22,259 nt of DNA. Source: Thoreauomyces humboldtii. Lineage: Eukaryota; Chytridiomycota; Chytridiomycetes; Spizellomycetales; Powellomycetaceae. Positions 10,483-21,259 of this stretch are shown here, piece after piece. The notes under the pieces are model-generated. The model saw only the letters and a program-made list of their open reading frames with translations. It had not been told where the DNA came from and searched no databases. A program made the translations under genes and the position numbers. The stretch covers positions 1 through 22,259 of the forward strand of contig JADGJA010000343.1 in the NCBI GenBank assembly GCA_027596035.1, given 5' to 3'. Positions within the stretch are counted from its first letter, which is position 1. Every line of letters starts with the position of its first letter.

Positions 10483-12049
10483 CGTGACCGCAGTGTCAGA
10501 ACCAAGAAACCACAACCCCCCCACCGTGACTCTGCGCACGCTTCGTCTTCCATCCTCAGGACTCACCCATCGCAAAGGTACGATCCGCGGCCAGAGGCAC
10601 GTGATCCGAGATGGCCCAGATCAAGGGCAGAGCCACGGCAGGGAGGATGACCATCTTGATGAGCACCACGATCCCGACGTCCAACGCTTCCGTCGCCGGC
10701 GAAGGAGGGGATCCCTCCCGGCTCTTCTTCATGCTTCCCAGCTGGCCTCCCAGGGTGAGGATGATGATCGGCACCGACGCCTCTCCCAGACTGTACAGAG
10801 GATCCGTGATGACCTCCTCGAGCAAGGCTCCCCCGTTGCCGTCGGGACTGAAGAAGAGGTTCTTGACGGGAGGGATGAGACCGATGACGAGGGCGAGGAT
10901 GGCCGCGTAGAGAGGAGCGTTCATAATCTCCTTGAATGTGTCCTTCGCATGTTGCCAGCGCGATTGCTGTGGGATGACGGATCCTTGTAGCGCGAGGGGT
11001 GGCGGTGGAGAGGGCGCCGCGGCGGCTCGAGACAGAACGTTCGCAGGCGCCAGGACGGGCGACTGGACCGGCGTGCTTCCTGACAACAGCAAGGGAGTGC
11101 TCTCGGTCGGACTCGTCGACCTTTCCACGAACGGTTCGTCGTCACCGGACGACGAGAAGATGCGGGATCGTCTCCGCATGCGGGTGGCAAAGGTGTGCTG
11201 GTCCGCATCGGGGACGTCCGCGCAGAGACTGTCTCCGGGGAAGAGTTCCTGTTTGGTAACGGGTTGCAGCATGTCCGGTCGATGCTGAGCGTCCACGTCC
11301 ACCACGTGGGTGCTGGGAAGAACGTCCCGGGACGACGCGTCATCGACTTGATCTGGGTCCCGCGCCAGAAGCTGGTAGCAGACGGTCCATCGAAGGATGT
11401 TGGAGAACAGAGAGTAGAACAGGACGAACGCGATTCCCCTTCGAGCGACGTGATCCGCATCTCCGTATGGATCCATGACGCTGCGAGATCCAGGATCACG
11501 GGCGAGGCTGTGAATCAAAGCCACCGGCAAGCTGTTGGTGTTGCCCTGATCCAGGCAAAGGGGATGAGAGGCCTGCCATTCCTAGCCCCATGCCCAAAGC
11601 CTTCATACCATCATGGCAGCCGACGCGATGAAGCGAGATCTCGATCGTGGGATGCCGAGGATGGTGGAGATGAGAGCAGCGGATCCCCAGGCGAGACCCG
11701 TGTAGACGCAAAAGAGCACTGGGATGGGCCACCACAGGTAGAACTCTTCCAGCGAGACGGTGTGGCTGATGGAGACGAGAAGGAGACAGGGAGCGAGGCA
11801 TTGCACGACCAGTCGTGCGAGGTCTCTCTGCATGGACAGCGGGAAGTATCCTTTCAGGGCGTACTGTTTCAAGGGAAAGTGGATCCAGTAAGTGAAGTCC
11901 TCGGGTCAGCACGCGCGCGGTTTCCAGATGTTGCATCTTACGATCCAGCCAGCGGCCACGACGAAAGCCACGGCACCCAAGGACTGAAGAGCGGCCTGAG
12001 CGAGGTCGAGCGGAGAAGACGCGGCAGGCACCGCGAACGCTGATGACAT
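10239..12049 (-). CDS. PIN-like / auxin efflux carrier (AEC) family membrane transporter
   Basis: Exons 12049-11942, 11863-11609, 11545-10567 and 10423-10239 join in phases 0, 0 and 1 to give 508 residues; introns are 78, 63 and 143 bp. The family hallmark GNTNSLPVALIHSLA appears just after the second junction, and the joined sequence AAGWI-YALKGYFP gives the usual early helix. Hydrophobic helices fill residues about 15-160. A long hydrophilic Ser/Pro/Arg-rich loop follows to about 310, then a second bundle with APLYAAILALVIGLIPP, EASVPIIILTLGGQL and a final stretch ending MMLEKLWPTS. This two-bundle plan with a central loop is typical of fungal AEC proteins (Mem_trans family). Members move small organic anions or act in the endoplasmic reticulum or plasma membrane; the substrate here is unknown. 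The ATG chosen is the only one giving the conserved N-terminal helix. Confidence 0.9.
10437..10482. repeat. Interrupted (GA)n tract inside an intron of the PIN-like gene
   Basis: Plus-strand GA repeats with a few interruptions (GACAGA, GAAAGA). On the coding minus strand this is a long CT tract ending about 13 bases before the TAG acceptor at 10424, so it forms the polypyrimidine tract of the last intron. That intron (143 bp) is the longest supported one in the window. Confidence 0.9.
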
Positions 12050-13190
12050 TGCTGAAAGATGGAGGAGGAAGGTAGATGGATGGGATCGAGCACTGGCCGC
12101 CTTCAATTCTTTGGGGGTGAGAAAAAGCGGATCGTTTCGTTGAATGAACCAAACGTCCCTCCGATTGCCTGACTACGGGAGGGGGATTGGTAAAGCCGAA
12201 GAAGACGGGAGGAAACGGGAATGGAGGGATGTACCGTACGCACCGCACAGAAGGAATTGACGAAGGCGATGACGACGAGGCACAACAGGTGGTGAAAGCA
12301 CGTACGACTGACTCATCGAGGGGGCGCTTGCATGGCGCAGCCTTTGATTGATGAGGGTTCGACAGACCCCCCTTCCTCCGTCTCGTTCTCGGGGTCGTCA
12401 AAGACAGACAAACCCCCTCATCATTATAAAGAAAGACAGGCTCTTATTGATGATGGTACGGTGGCTAGGGGGCGTGCGCTCCAGTCACGCTGAAGCCATG
12501 AATTGCAAAACCTCCGTATGGTTAATGCCTTTTTGCTTTTTATTTCCAGCGCGCCGTTGGACCCGCTTTTTTAGTGTGCTTGCATCGACATTGATCTTCA
12601 AGTTCATCATTTCGATGTAAATAGGTTCCTAGTGGGCAAATGTGTGGTTCGCACATCATCATTCACGGATAGGCGCAAAAGCAGGATTATCCCGCGCTCC
12701 TCGAAGCCGTCGGTGGCTCGCCAAATGAAGCCTGGCGAAGGCCCACCTTGCAAAGTACTATCCTTCTCATTTGTTCTTTCATGTTCAGCTCTCTTCTTTT
12801 CACAAATAACCTCTGATCTCCGATCCGTCAATCGTCCTACCGAAACTGACTCTCTGACCTGTATGGCCCTTATGTATCGTACATGTTGCCTGTTCAGACT
12901 AGCTGTCCCGGTTCCCACCGATCGGATCTGCCCCTCCTGTGCGGTGATGCCTTCTTCATCCTTGGCAAGCTTTTTTGTTTCTTGTAGCGACGGTCAGCGG
13001 TATCTGTCGTCGGCGTAAGCTGTGGCTCCGACGAGCCACGCTTTCCTCTGTCCAAAAACTAACAACAAGCAGCAAACTTCCATCTTCCAAAAACCTGACC
13101 GTATACCAGTCGCTCTCCGGTACATATCACGAAACCTCCCACAACGATACTCTTCGACAAAGACGTTGGTCTCTGGCTGCACGAGGGAGG
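12050..13190. promoter_or_regulatory. Divergent intergenic region between transporter and coiled-coil gene
   Basis: About 1.14 kb separates the minus-strand PIN-like start (12049) from the plus-strand coiled-coil start (13191), so both promoters must lie here. Local T-rich patches occur near 12530-12570 and 12965-12985. The frame of the coiled-coil gene stays open upstream to 12975, but that extension is Arg/Ser/Thr-rich and unlike the protein, so I treat it as 5' UTR. No RNA gene or repeat element is visible. The promoter role is inferred from gene orientation, not from a recognised motif. Confidence 0.5.
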
Positions 13191-16100
13191 ATGGCCGCGG
13201 TGACGAGTCGCGTCTCCCCCGCACTTCTCGGAGGAGGCGGCGGTGGATCCTCGACGAGCGGCATCATCGGACACATCAGCGACGATTCGAGAGACTCCCT
13301 CCTCGAAGACAGCACCGCTTTCGAAGCATGGGCCAATCGAGGCCACATCCCATCTCACAACGCCTTGCCGCCTATATCCTCCATACATACCCATTCTCAC
13401 AACATAAACACCCTCGGCATCTCACATCACGATCAACCCTCTGCTACAACAACTACCACCATGACCGCCACCACGGCGACGAAACGACAACCCGAGTCGA
13501 AATCCCAGCTGGCTTATGTGGACGGAACGCCGTCCCTCGTGCTGTCGCTTCGAGCATGCGAGGAATGTCAACGTGCTCTCGTGTCGGCCTTCGATCACTG
13601 TCTGGGTCGAACCAACGGACAACCACTCATGGAATCCGTCAACCAGATCGACGAGGTGGACGACGGAAGAAGACTCACCGATCCACCCTACTTTGAGATC
13701 GTGAGGGATCCGACCCGACCCAAGAACACGGTCTACACCGACCTGTCGCAGAAGGTGGAGAGGGAACGGTGGGCGTTCAACGAGACCCGGAAGGTGGCGA
13801 AGATGGAACAGGCCGGAAACGCTCGTGGGGTGGCGACCGTGAGGGGTGGCGTCATATATCCCCCGTCGCCCACCACGAGCATCCAGTCCGGACATCTGTT
13901 CTCCGGTGCTGTCTACAAGCGCACTCTGGAGGCCAAGGAACGGGAGGTCCAGATGCTGCGTGGGCAACTGTACGATCGCATCAGCGCGGAGAAGACGGAG
14001 CAAGGGGACATTGAGAAGTTGAGAGGAGCGCTCAAGAAGGCTGTCAACTACTACGTTTACGCTGAGGAGTGGCAGGCGGCCGAGAGCGCAAGGTTGCAGC
14101 GAGACGTGAGGTACATGAAAGCAGAGCTGAGCTCTCTGATGGCGTTCCTCATCCATTCCGAGGAGGAGAAACGGCAGGTGAGATAGTCATTCCGAAGTTT
14201 TCGAACCTCAATCTCACATGTTCGGACAGCTGCACGGTGAGATCCAGGACCTCCACGCGACCATCGTAGGCCGGGACCAACTCGTGGTGGAAAAAGAAAA
14301 AGTGGTGGCTGACATGAAGTCCAAGCTCCATTCCTCGTTCAAGGAGTTTCTCTCCATGAACAAGACCATGGCGGTCCTCCGAGTGGAAGCCGCCAAAGGG
14401 TCCGAGATGACGCAAGGTCGAAACGAGATCCTTCAACGGAACCTCGACAAACTCGCCAGAGACTACGAAGCCACCACGAAGCAGCTCACGACGACCCAGG
14501 ATCACATCCGGGACCTCGAGTTCGAGCTCGAGGAACTGGTCATCCAGTTCAATCTAACGGGAGAGGGGAAGAGGGCGAGCGAGGAACATGCCAAGAAGTT
14601 GGCTGCGGAACTTGACAGGACGGCGGGGGAGCTGGCCTCCGCCCAAGACGTCCTGGGTAGGACGGAAGTCAAGAGGGGACAACTGGAGGTGGAGCTTCAG
14701 GACATGCATCGACTCCATACCGATACGAAGTACGAGCTCAACCTCAAGATTTCGCACACGACTTCGGAACTCGAGACGGTCACCGAGCAGCGGAAGGAGC
14801 TCGAAGCCTCCCTTAGAATGATGAAGGCGGAGAACGAGAAGCTTTCATTTTCCCTCAAGGGGGTCACCCGCGCGAAGGATCAGCTCGAGTCGGCGTTCAG
14901 AGTATCCACCCAAAAATACGAGAAGGAGATCCAGACCCGCGACTCCAAGATTCACGACCTGGGAAGTCTAAGAGAAGAGGACGCGAAGGGTCTCAAGAGA
15001 GTCCTGGAGCAGAAAGAACAGCTCATGTTCCAAGTGACGGATCTCCAAAACGCTCTCAACCGCGAGACAGCGTCCCTCAACATGGCCAACTTCGAGATGG
15101 CGCAACTCAAACGCCAGTCGGAGGAGAAAGGCTCCCTCCTCGAAGACCAAGTCGAGAAACTCAACGCCGCACGACTGGGACTCGCGGCCGACAAGCGACA
15201 GGTCACGGAACGATACAAGCAGACCCGTCTCGAACTCCAGGAGAAGGAGGTGGAACTCGAACACATCAAGACAGAATTTGCGAGATGGAAGGATCGATCC
15301 ACGAAAGCGGAAGCCGACATGCGGACGGAACTTGCAGAAGTCAAGGATGCTCACAGCGTTCTTAAGGGTTCTTTCGCTTCTTTCGAGGATAACCTGGCAA
15401 AGGCACTGTCTGCTCAAGAGACGGCGGAATCTCGAGCCGTTAAGATGGAGGCCTTGTATGAGGAACTGGTCGTACGAGAAGCGGATGCATTGCGTTCCCT
15501 CGCTCACTACACAACTGACAACGCTCGTCTCGCCGCCGACCTCACGGTCGCCGAGACCGAACGCCTAGACGTCAAGACCCACCTCGAATCGGTCGTCACA
15601 AAGGTCGACGAGCTCTCACGTACCATGACCAACATGGAAGCAGAGTACTCCACGACCGTCAAAGAAAAGGACAAGCAAATAACCCGTCTCTCGAAAGAGG
15701 CCTACGATTCCCGAGAAGACGCACTCCGTCTGGACAAACTGTCAAAGAAACTCCGAAAGCTCGTCGACAAATTGGACGGGGAACTCCACGTGACGAAATC
15801 CACACTCACGACCGAGACCTCCCAACGCGAATTCCTGGAAGGGACACTCTACGACATCCGTCAAAGCCTACACTCGGAACGCCAGATCCGTCTGGAGTTC
15901 GAACGGATGCACGCGCGTCTCGATCGTCGAGAATCGGAGCGGGAGAGCGAGAGACTTGCATCCTTGAGGATGAGAGACAGGTTGCTGAGCGAGGTGGCGG
16001 TCGGACTCAACTCGGAGCATGCGAGGTTGAAGGACATTTCGAAGATGTTGCCGAAGGATTCTGATCAGGGGTTGCAGGATACGCCCGAGATAAAGGATTT

Positions 16101-16221
16101 CAAACCTGTCGGTGCGGCGCCGTTTGGTGCCGCTGGCAGGGTGAACACGCCGATAGCACCGGGACCCGGGTTCAAATTGGTGATAAGAAAGCCGGCAAAG
16201 GAGGATCATGGAGATAAATAA
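13191..16221 (+). CDS. Long coiled-coil protein of 992 residues
   Basis: Exon 1 (13191-14177) and exon 2 (14230-16221) join in phase 0 across a 52 bp intron (GTGAGA...GGACAG), reading EEEKRQ-LHGEIQ. Residues 1-110 are Gly/Ser/Thr/His-rich and disordered (six-Gly run, Thr runs). Residues about 115-230 form a more compact segment (AYVDGTPSLVLSLRACEECQRAL, DPPYFEIVRDPTRPKNTVY). From about 240 to 930 the sequence is almost unbroken heptad-type helix rich in Glu/Lys/Arg/Leu/Gln, with few prolines. The C-terminal 60 residues are Pro/Gly/Ala-rich (APGPGFKLVIRKP). The architecture suits a cytoskeletal, centrosomal, spindle-pole or basal-body scaffold, but I do not recognise the family. MAAVTSRV is chosen as the start because it sits in GGATGG context and upstream in-frame sequence looks non-coding. 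The stop is 157 bp before the next gene on the same strand. Confidence 0.85.
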
Positions 16222-16378
16222 ACTTGTATACCGGCATCGTAGGACTCTCTTGTGAGCCACCTCGCCAAGTGGGCGGTTTGGACAGCGACCTTTCCCGCTG
16301 GCTGTTCACTGTTTCAGGCGGCTGCGTCAGGGTAACTCAGCGTCTGATCCCCGCTGCGCCGCATTCTATATCGTCTTC

Positions 16379-17578
16379 ATGGCGGTGTCAGCGGCTGCCA
16401 CCGTCTATCCTCCCACCACCTGGACCGTCCAGTACACCCCTCCGCCGGGGTACTACTTTTCGCCGATCCCCGATGCCGGATTCCCACTGCTCCTCAATCT
16501 CGCCAGCGCGACGCCTGTCTACACTGAGCTACTCAACGCCGGTACCTGGTATATGATGGAAGCTGAAGGATCTTATTACGACGGATATGAAGACGCAGAT
16601 ATGACGGTCCGTTGGAAGACGTCGGAAATCAGGCAGAGATCGATCCACTGATACTGCTGGTCTTGTCTCTACCACCACCACTGTATCTACAGTGCTTCTA
16701 TTATCCAGGATCTGTCGGTACTTCCTGACGACCAATGTAACGTTTACATGAAAGTCCAATGACGCATTGCGGGTCCAGCTCAGCATCAGCTACCAACACG
16801 TACGGGGTCTTCTCGACCCAACTCAACCTGAAATGTACGGGAGGTTGGAAGCGACCAGCAGCTTTCTGGACTGGTAGCACCTCCGTCACGTCATGTCCGA
16901 CCGTGCAGAACCAACCAAGTTATCGATATACGGTCTTCATCAAGCCGGCTAGCACCGGCACCATCGATTTCTACTTGCAGGTGCGCATCACGCGAAAAAT
17001 CGGTTTGCTGGCTAGTTCATGTCAATATTAACACTTCGAGTGCAGGACATGCCACGTAATGTCGATTGCTCTTTACTGAACCGAAACAGTGCATGTGAAT
17101 CTGTACTCGGCGATCCCGTTCCCGACCGTAACGACCGTCGTAAGCTCCGTCATGTCCATCTCCACGACGGTTTCAACCTTCGTTTCCGTCTCGACCGTGA
17201 TTTCTACGCAACCCACCACCGTCTACTTGACCTTGACTTCCCGCCCGTCCCCCTCCGTGTCCATCACCACCGCCACCACCACGATCCTCACCACCGCGAC
17301 CCCGACGACGGGAGCGGCTACCGTTACGATCACGCAGGCGCCAAAGACGATGTAAGCCATGGCGGGTGGGTTCGGCAAGGTGAGCGGTCATTTTGGACAG
17401 CGTTTCATGTTGCGTTCTGCATCGGCGTACTGACAGGTTTTTTTTTCCTTTTTCTATCCAGGAGCTGTCGGTGGTCAGTCAAGGAGTCTCGAGCATGGTG
17501 GACGGAGCCGTGTCTGGGGTTTTGAGCGGAGCGGCGGCTGCAGCGACGGCTATCGCTGGGATCATCCCGCACTTTTAA
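16379..17578 (+). CDS. Ser/Thr-rich probable cell-surface protein, 3' splicing unresolved
   Basis: Supported exons are 16379-16620, 16693-16736 and 16784 to about 16980 or 17002, joining in phases 2 and 1 (introns 72 and 47 bp). The first about 165 residues look like a beta-rich extracellular domain: tyrosine/proline patches (YTPPPGYYFSPIP), AGTWYMMEAEGSYYDG, LKCTGGW and SYRYTVFIKPASTGTIDFYL. The next coding block (17090-17351) is a Ser/Thr/Val stalk that would be heavily O-glycosylated, ending TITQAPKT. A last candidate block (17462-17578) is Ala/Gly/Ser-rich and hydrophobic (SGVLSGAAAAATAIAGII), like a GPI or membrane tail. The best-looking splice sites (donor GTGCGC at 16981, acceptor at 17089, donor GTAAGC at 17352, acceptor at 17461) do not keep these blocks in one frame. 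Donor GTTTGC at 17003 does fix the first join. No clear signal peptide follows the only usable ATG. No family recognised. Confidence 0.6.
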
Positions 17579-18189
17579 AGAGAGCGGACTGGGACTTTAG
17601 CCCTTGTTTCTAGGATGATATCAATAGATGGGACAGGTATTTCGTTATAGACTGGGGTGTGGCCGCTTCTTCCTACCGACACTTCGAGCCGTCCGTCCTG
17701 AGCGTTGACTGCTTCGTACAGTCCGACGTTTTTTTTGCCTGGTCACATGGTTTCCCGGCGGGACATGCTGTGTCAGCCAATCACTGGTCGCAAGCATCAT
17801 TCGGAAAGAGGCTCATCGTCGGGAGCAACGACGTCGTCGGCTTAGTTGACCTTGATGCCTTCCCACAAAACCTCGGCGGGCAAAAACGGCATGTTTAAGC
17901 ACTACCGCTAAGGTTCCGTCGTCTCGGTACTTGTTTCGCTGTTACCGAGTATCCGACGGCAGGGTAAGCGGTGTGTGTGTGTGTGTGGTGGTGGGGCGAA
18001 AATCCCCAATGGCTGTGGGCTTGTCCACCGCCCGCCGCAAACAGACACTTTCCCCCGTTCCATAAACATAACGACCTCCATTACCGACCTGCAGCTGCCG
18101 TAGATCTCTTCATTTGCACCGACTTGCTCCGGCATAGATACTCGTAGAAGGGGAGCAAAAGGAGAGAGAGGCAGCCGCACTCAAACACC
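17579..18189. other. Intergenic region with GT microsatellite
   Basis: This lies between the surface-protein gene and paralogue B, both plus strand. A (GT)8 tract occurs at 17971-17986. A short open frame at 17659-17898 has no ATG start and no recognisable content. The last 200 bp should hold the promoter or 5' UTR of the gene starting at 18190. I see nothing else. Confidence 0.5.
17971..17986. repeat. (GT)8 dinucleotide microsatellite
   Basis: Alternating GT tract followed by GGTGGTGGGG, about 200 bp upstream of the start of paralogue B. A longer GT tract sits upstream of paralogue A at 9549-9571. Confidence 0.9.
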
Positions 18190-18510
18190 ATGGACCCTTT
18201 TACTTTGCTGGCAGGGCTTGCTCACCCGCCGTCTAGGGACGACCTTCAAGCGGTAGGAGAACCCAGAGTCTTTAGAGGATATGCGGCACCTTCTGAAACC
18301 CCTTATCGCTTTCTTTGCGCTGATTAGACGCTGGCAATCACGGAATCCTGGAGAAAGGCGCGAGAGGCCGAGCTCGCTGTGCGGCAGGAGGAGCGTCGGA
18401 CAAAGGAACTTGAGCTTGCCATTCTTCGAGAGACGAACCGTAACGTACTTGCAACGCAGCAGCCGCAGCAGCAGCAACTCCAGGAACACGCTCAGGCTCT
18501 TCAGCAGCAT

Positions 18511-18542
<32 letters not shown>

Positions 18543-20516
18543 ACAACAAAAACAACTCTCGGCTCGCTTGCCTTCCGCAGGACAAATGCAACAGCAGCAG
18601 CAGCCACAGGACGTCTGGAACCAAACTCCCCAGCCTCAACTGCAGGTCAACATGCAGCAACCGACGCCTCCACCCGCGAGTCCATACAACTTACCGGGCT
18701 TTGGTTCCGGTACCTACAAGTCGTCCGTTTACCCAGGCATCCCAACTCCCGCGGATACGCCTCAGCCGCTGCATGTCGAACTCGTCAATCAATACGGACA
18801 ACCGCAACAGCAATCTCAGCCTCAACAGCAGCAGCAACAGCAACAACAGCCATACGCACAGTCGACATCTCTCACTCAGCCCGGAAATTCGATCTGGAGG
18901 GATACTGGGATGATCAACTGCTTCGGCTCGGGAACCGCGGACGACCTTTACGGCCTGTTTGCGGACCTCGTCGGAAGCCCGTCGCTCCAGCAAACTCAAA
19001 ACATCGACCAACTCATTCTCCCAGACTCGTCATCGACCGCGAGTCGTTCTATCATCGCGTCTCCCGAGTCGCGCGCGAGCTCGCACATCGCAGGCGATGT
19101 CGCAGTGACTCGCTCAAAGAAGCGAGCCATGGCCAAACGAGCCGTCCAATGTCGGTCGTGCGAGAGAGGGTTCCTGCAGTTGCTCTTGCATGGGACCGGT
19201 GAGCAGATTTCGACCGTGGGTTCCTACGGACTGGACTTTGCTTGCATGGAGTGCTCCGCGGCAGTTCAGCCTGACGCCAACAAGAAGACGGTGGGAGGCA
19301 AGAGGAAGACTGTGCGCAGCCCAGAGTCCAGAAGGGACACGCCCGTGTCGTGTGATGTCTGCAAGCGCGTCGTCGGATCTGGAGGCGTCCATGGAGCCAT
19401 CGACTCGCCTGTCACTTGGACAGAACCTCCCTTTGCGGTCGAAAGCATATGCGATAGCTGCCACGAAAAGTATGCCCTGTGCTCTGAATGTGGAGGAGGA
19501 GGCCGGTTTCGAACAGGTGAGCAACAACCTCTTGCTCTTGATCACCGTGATGTTACTTTTCTCACACTCCGGGCACTTCAGGCAAATGGCGACCTCATCA
19601 ATTATTCGAAGCCAATCGAGCCACCTGCTCGCTTCCTCACTTTCGATACGCTGGTTTGTCGACCGAAGCAACTGTGTGGCGGACCCCCCGGTTGGAACCT
19701 CCAGGGCCAGATCCATATCCACTCATGTCGGACCCGACCGTCGAAGCTCCCGACCTGGTTCGAGCGGCTTGTCACCGCGCCATGTCCCAGGCGGCCCTCG
19801 ACTGGCTCGCGACGGCAAAGTCTATGGAGGGTCTCGAGGCACTTTCCACATGGGAGCAGGTCGAAGCATCCTCCCAGGATTCCGCCTCCTACATGCGCTC
19901 CATCGTGAGCGGTGGACCTCCAGTCTGGCGTCCTTCGAAAAAGACCGACTCGGACGCCACCTACATCCGTTCCTACCTTGGGATCCGAGCCGTGGCGCGT
20001 CCTGGAACCCTGCCCGCCGACGTGCTCAAGGACGCACAGAACCCACCAAAGGTGGTCACCTTCTCCATCTTCGAATGGCATCTCCGTCACGGAACCGTGC
20101 TCTGCACCGGCGGCATCGGAAGGGACACCCGAAAACCGGCCGGAAGGTGGATGACGGGCGAAGTCCTCTCCCGCATCATCGCCGACTACGATTCCATGGC
20201 AGAGTACGCCAGGATCCACTCCACACCGTGTCCTCCGCGACCCAAGTGGATACGCATCAACTTCATGGAAGGCGGCGTGCCCGACGTCAAGCAGCAACAG
20301 CTGGAGGATAGGACGAGGAGGGAGTTCGGTCTGAGACCTTTGGAGGAGGTCCCTGAGACTGGTTGGTCCGTCGATGAGATGTCCTGCAGGCAGCCTAGGG
20401 ACCCTCATCATACTCTGAAGTGTTTCATCGCTGATGTCGATCACACGCTTGCTGCCTATGTGAGGTACAAGGATATTGACCTCCCGGATGGCAAGAAAAG
20501 GGCGCATGATGATTGA
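18190..20516 (+). CDS. CxxC-rich putative zinc-binding protein with GGGGRFRTGKWRP signature (paralogue B)
   Basis: Exons 18190-18252, 18328-19516 and 19582-20516 join in phases 0 and 1 to give 728 residues (introns 75 and 65 bp). The short first exon (MDPFTLLAGLAHPPSRDDLQA) is supported because, joined to TLAITESWRKAREAEL, it matches the start of paralogue A in layout. A charged helix follows, then glutamine runs near residues 66-98 and 180-195. The cysteine module has CxxC pairs at 295/298, 326/329, 362/365 (CDVCKR), 395/398 and 405/408, then GGGG, RFRTGKWRP (413-421) and TCSLPH (C432, H436). The second intron splits the RTG-KWRP motif, and reading through it destroys the motif. The remaining about 290 residues (WLATAKSMEGLEALSTWEQ..., FSIFEWHLRHGTVLCTGG..., ending KKRAHDD) resemble neither paralogue A nor a family I know. 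A nuclear regulatory role is a guess from architecture. Confidence 0.85.
18458..18557 (+). repeat. CAG/CAA-rich polyglutamine-coding tract
   Basis: Mixed CAG and CAA codons, broken by a few His, Ala, Leu and Glu codons, encode the main glutamine-rich stretch of paralogue B. A shorter similar tract lies at 18802-18850. The codon mixing suggests protein-level selection for glutamine rather than simple triplet slippage. Confidence 0.9.
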
Positions 20517-21259
20517 AAGGGTCTTTAGTATATATGTATCCTTTTTTTTTCTCGTCCTTTTCGTTCTTTTGGAATCTCTATTTGTCTTTTGACCTGCTAT
20601 CGCAACTCGTCCGGGGTTGCGGCACATGGGACCTTCTGTCAGGAAGGTGATTCCATGACTCGTGCATTAAAAGGAAGCTACCGTCAGCGATGTGCCAAGT
20701 TACTGCAGATGATGGTTCATCATGTCTACAGGTGATGCGAAACCGTACGATGTAACTGTGGCTTGTCGGAGTTTTCTCCTGACAGCGAGGCTTACGGCGG
20801 ATCGACCGTTCGCAGTCCGAAAAAGTACCGAAAACTCTCCGACCAAAGTAAATGCTATTGTCGGCCGCTCTACTGTTCGCTAAGCGTTGATCACTGCATT
20901 GTCTTTGCCTGCCTGGCCAGAACCGTCCGTCTTAAATCCGAACCCCCATTCATCTCGCTTCGTTCTTCAGCGATATTCATACCATTCCTACACCCCTTCT
21001 TCCCGTGGAATCTTCTTCGTCGAAGTCAATACGGATACGATACCCCTTCGCATACTTCTACCCGCTTCGAAAGGAACCGCAGCTCGAGAAATCTCCCTCA
21101 GCGACCATCTGAAAAGAAAACATCTATCCCGCCAAGGCACTGTCAACCACGTTGGCATTCCTCTCGTCCTTTCACTCGCTTTAGCTTCCTGCCCAAGGGT
21201 GCCAATCATCCCGACAAGCCACGTCCGACCAGCATTCGAGAGCCTGACGTCCAACCACG
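20517..21259. other. Intergenic region between paralogue B and the Gln/His-rich gene
   Basis: It starts with the 3' flank of paralogue B. The remainder is upstream sequence of the gene starting at 21260. Overlapping open frames here (for example 20763-21263 and 20887-21372) are Ser/Arg/Pro-rich without recognisable motifs and probably arise by chance. No RNA gene found. Confidence 0.45.
20529..20550 (+). terminator. Possible 3'-end processing signal of paralogue B
   Basis: TATATATGTAT followed by a run of T lies 13-35 bp after the stop codon. Fungal 3'-end efficiency elements often have a TATATA or TAYRTA form. The placement fits, but the cleavage site cannot be read from sequence. Confidence 0.3.

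Noticed and set aside
11195..12043. 282-codon plus-strand ORF
   Set aside because: Antisense to the PIN-like exons, which show family motifs and consistent splice phases.
12975..13190. In-frame N-terminal extension of the coiled-coil protein
   Set aside because: The extension is Arg/Ser/Thr/Leu-rich and unlike the protein; the ATG at 13191 has a better context.
13422..14156. 244-codon minus-strand ORF
   Set aside because: Antisense to exon 1 of the coiled-coil gene; the plus-strand frame joins cleanly to a long coiled coil.
19602..20627. 341-codon minus-strand ORF
   Set aside because: It is antisense to the third exon of paralogue B; its His/Arg/Gly-rich composition is that of a shadow frame.
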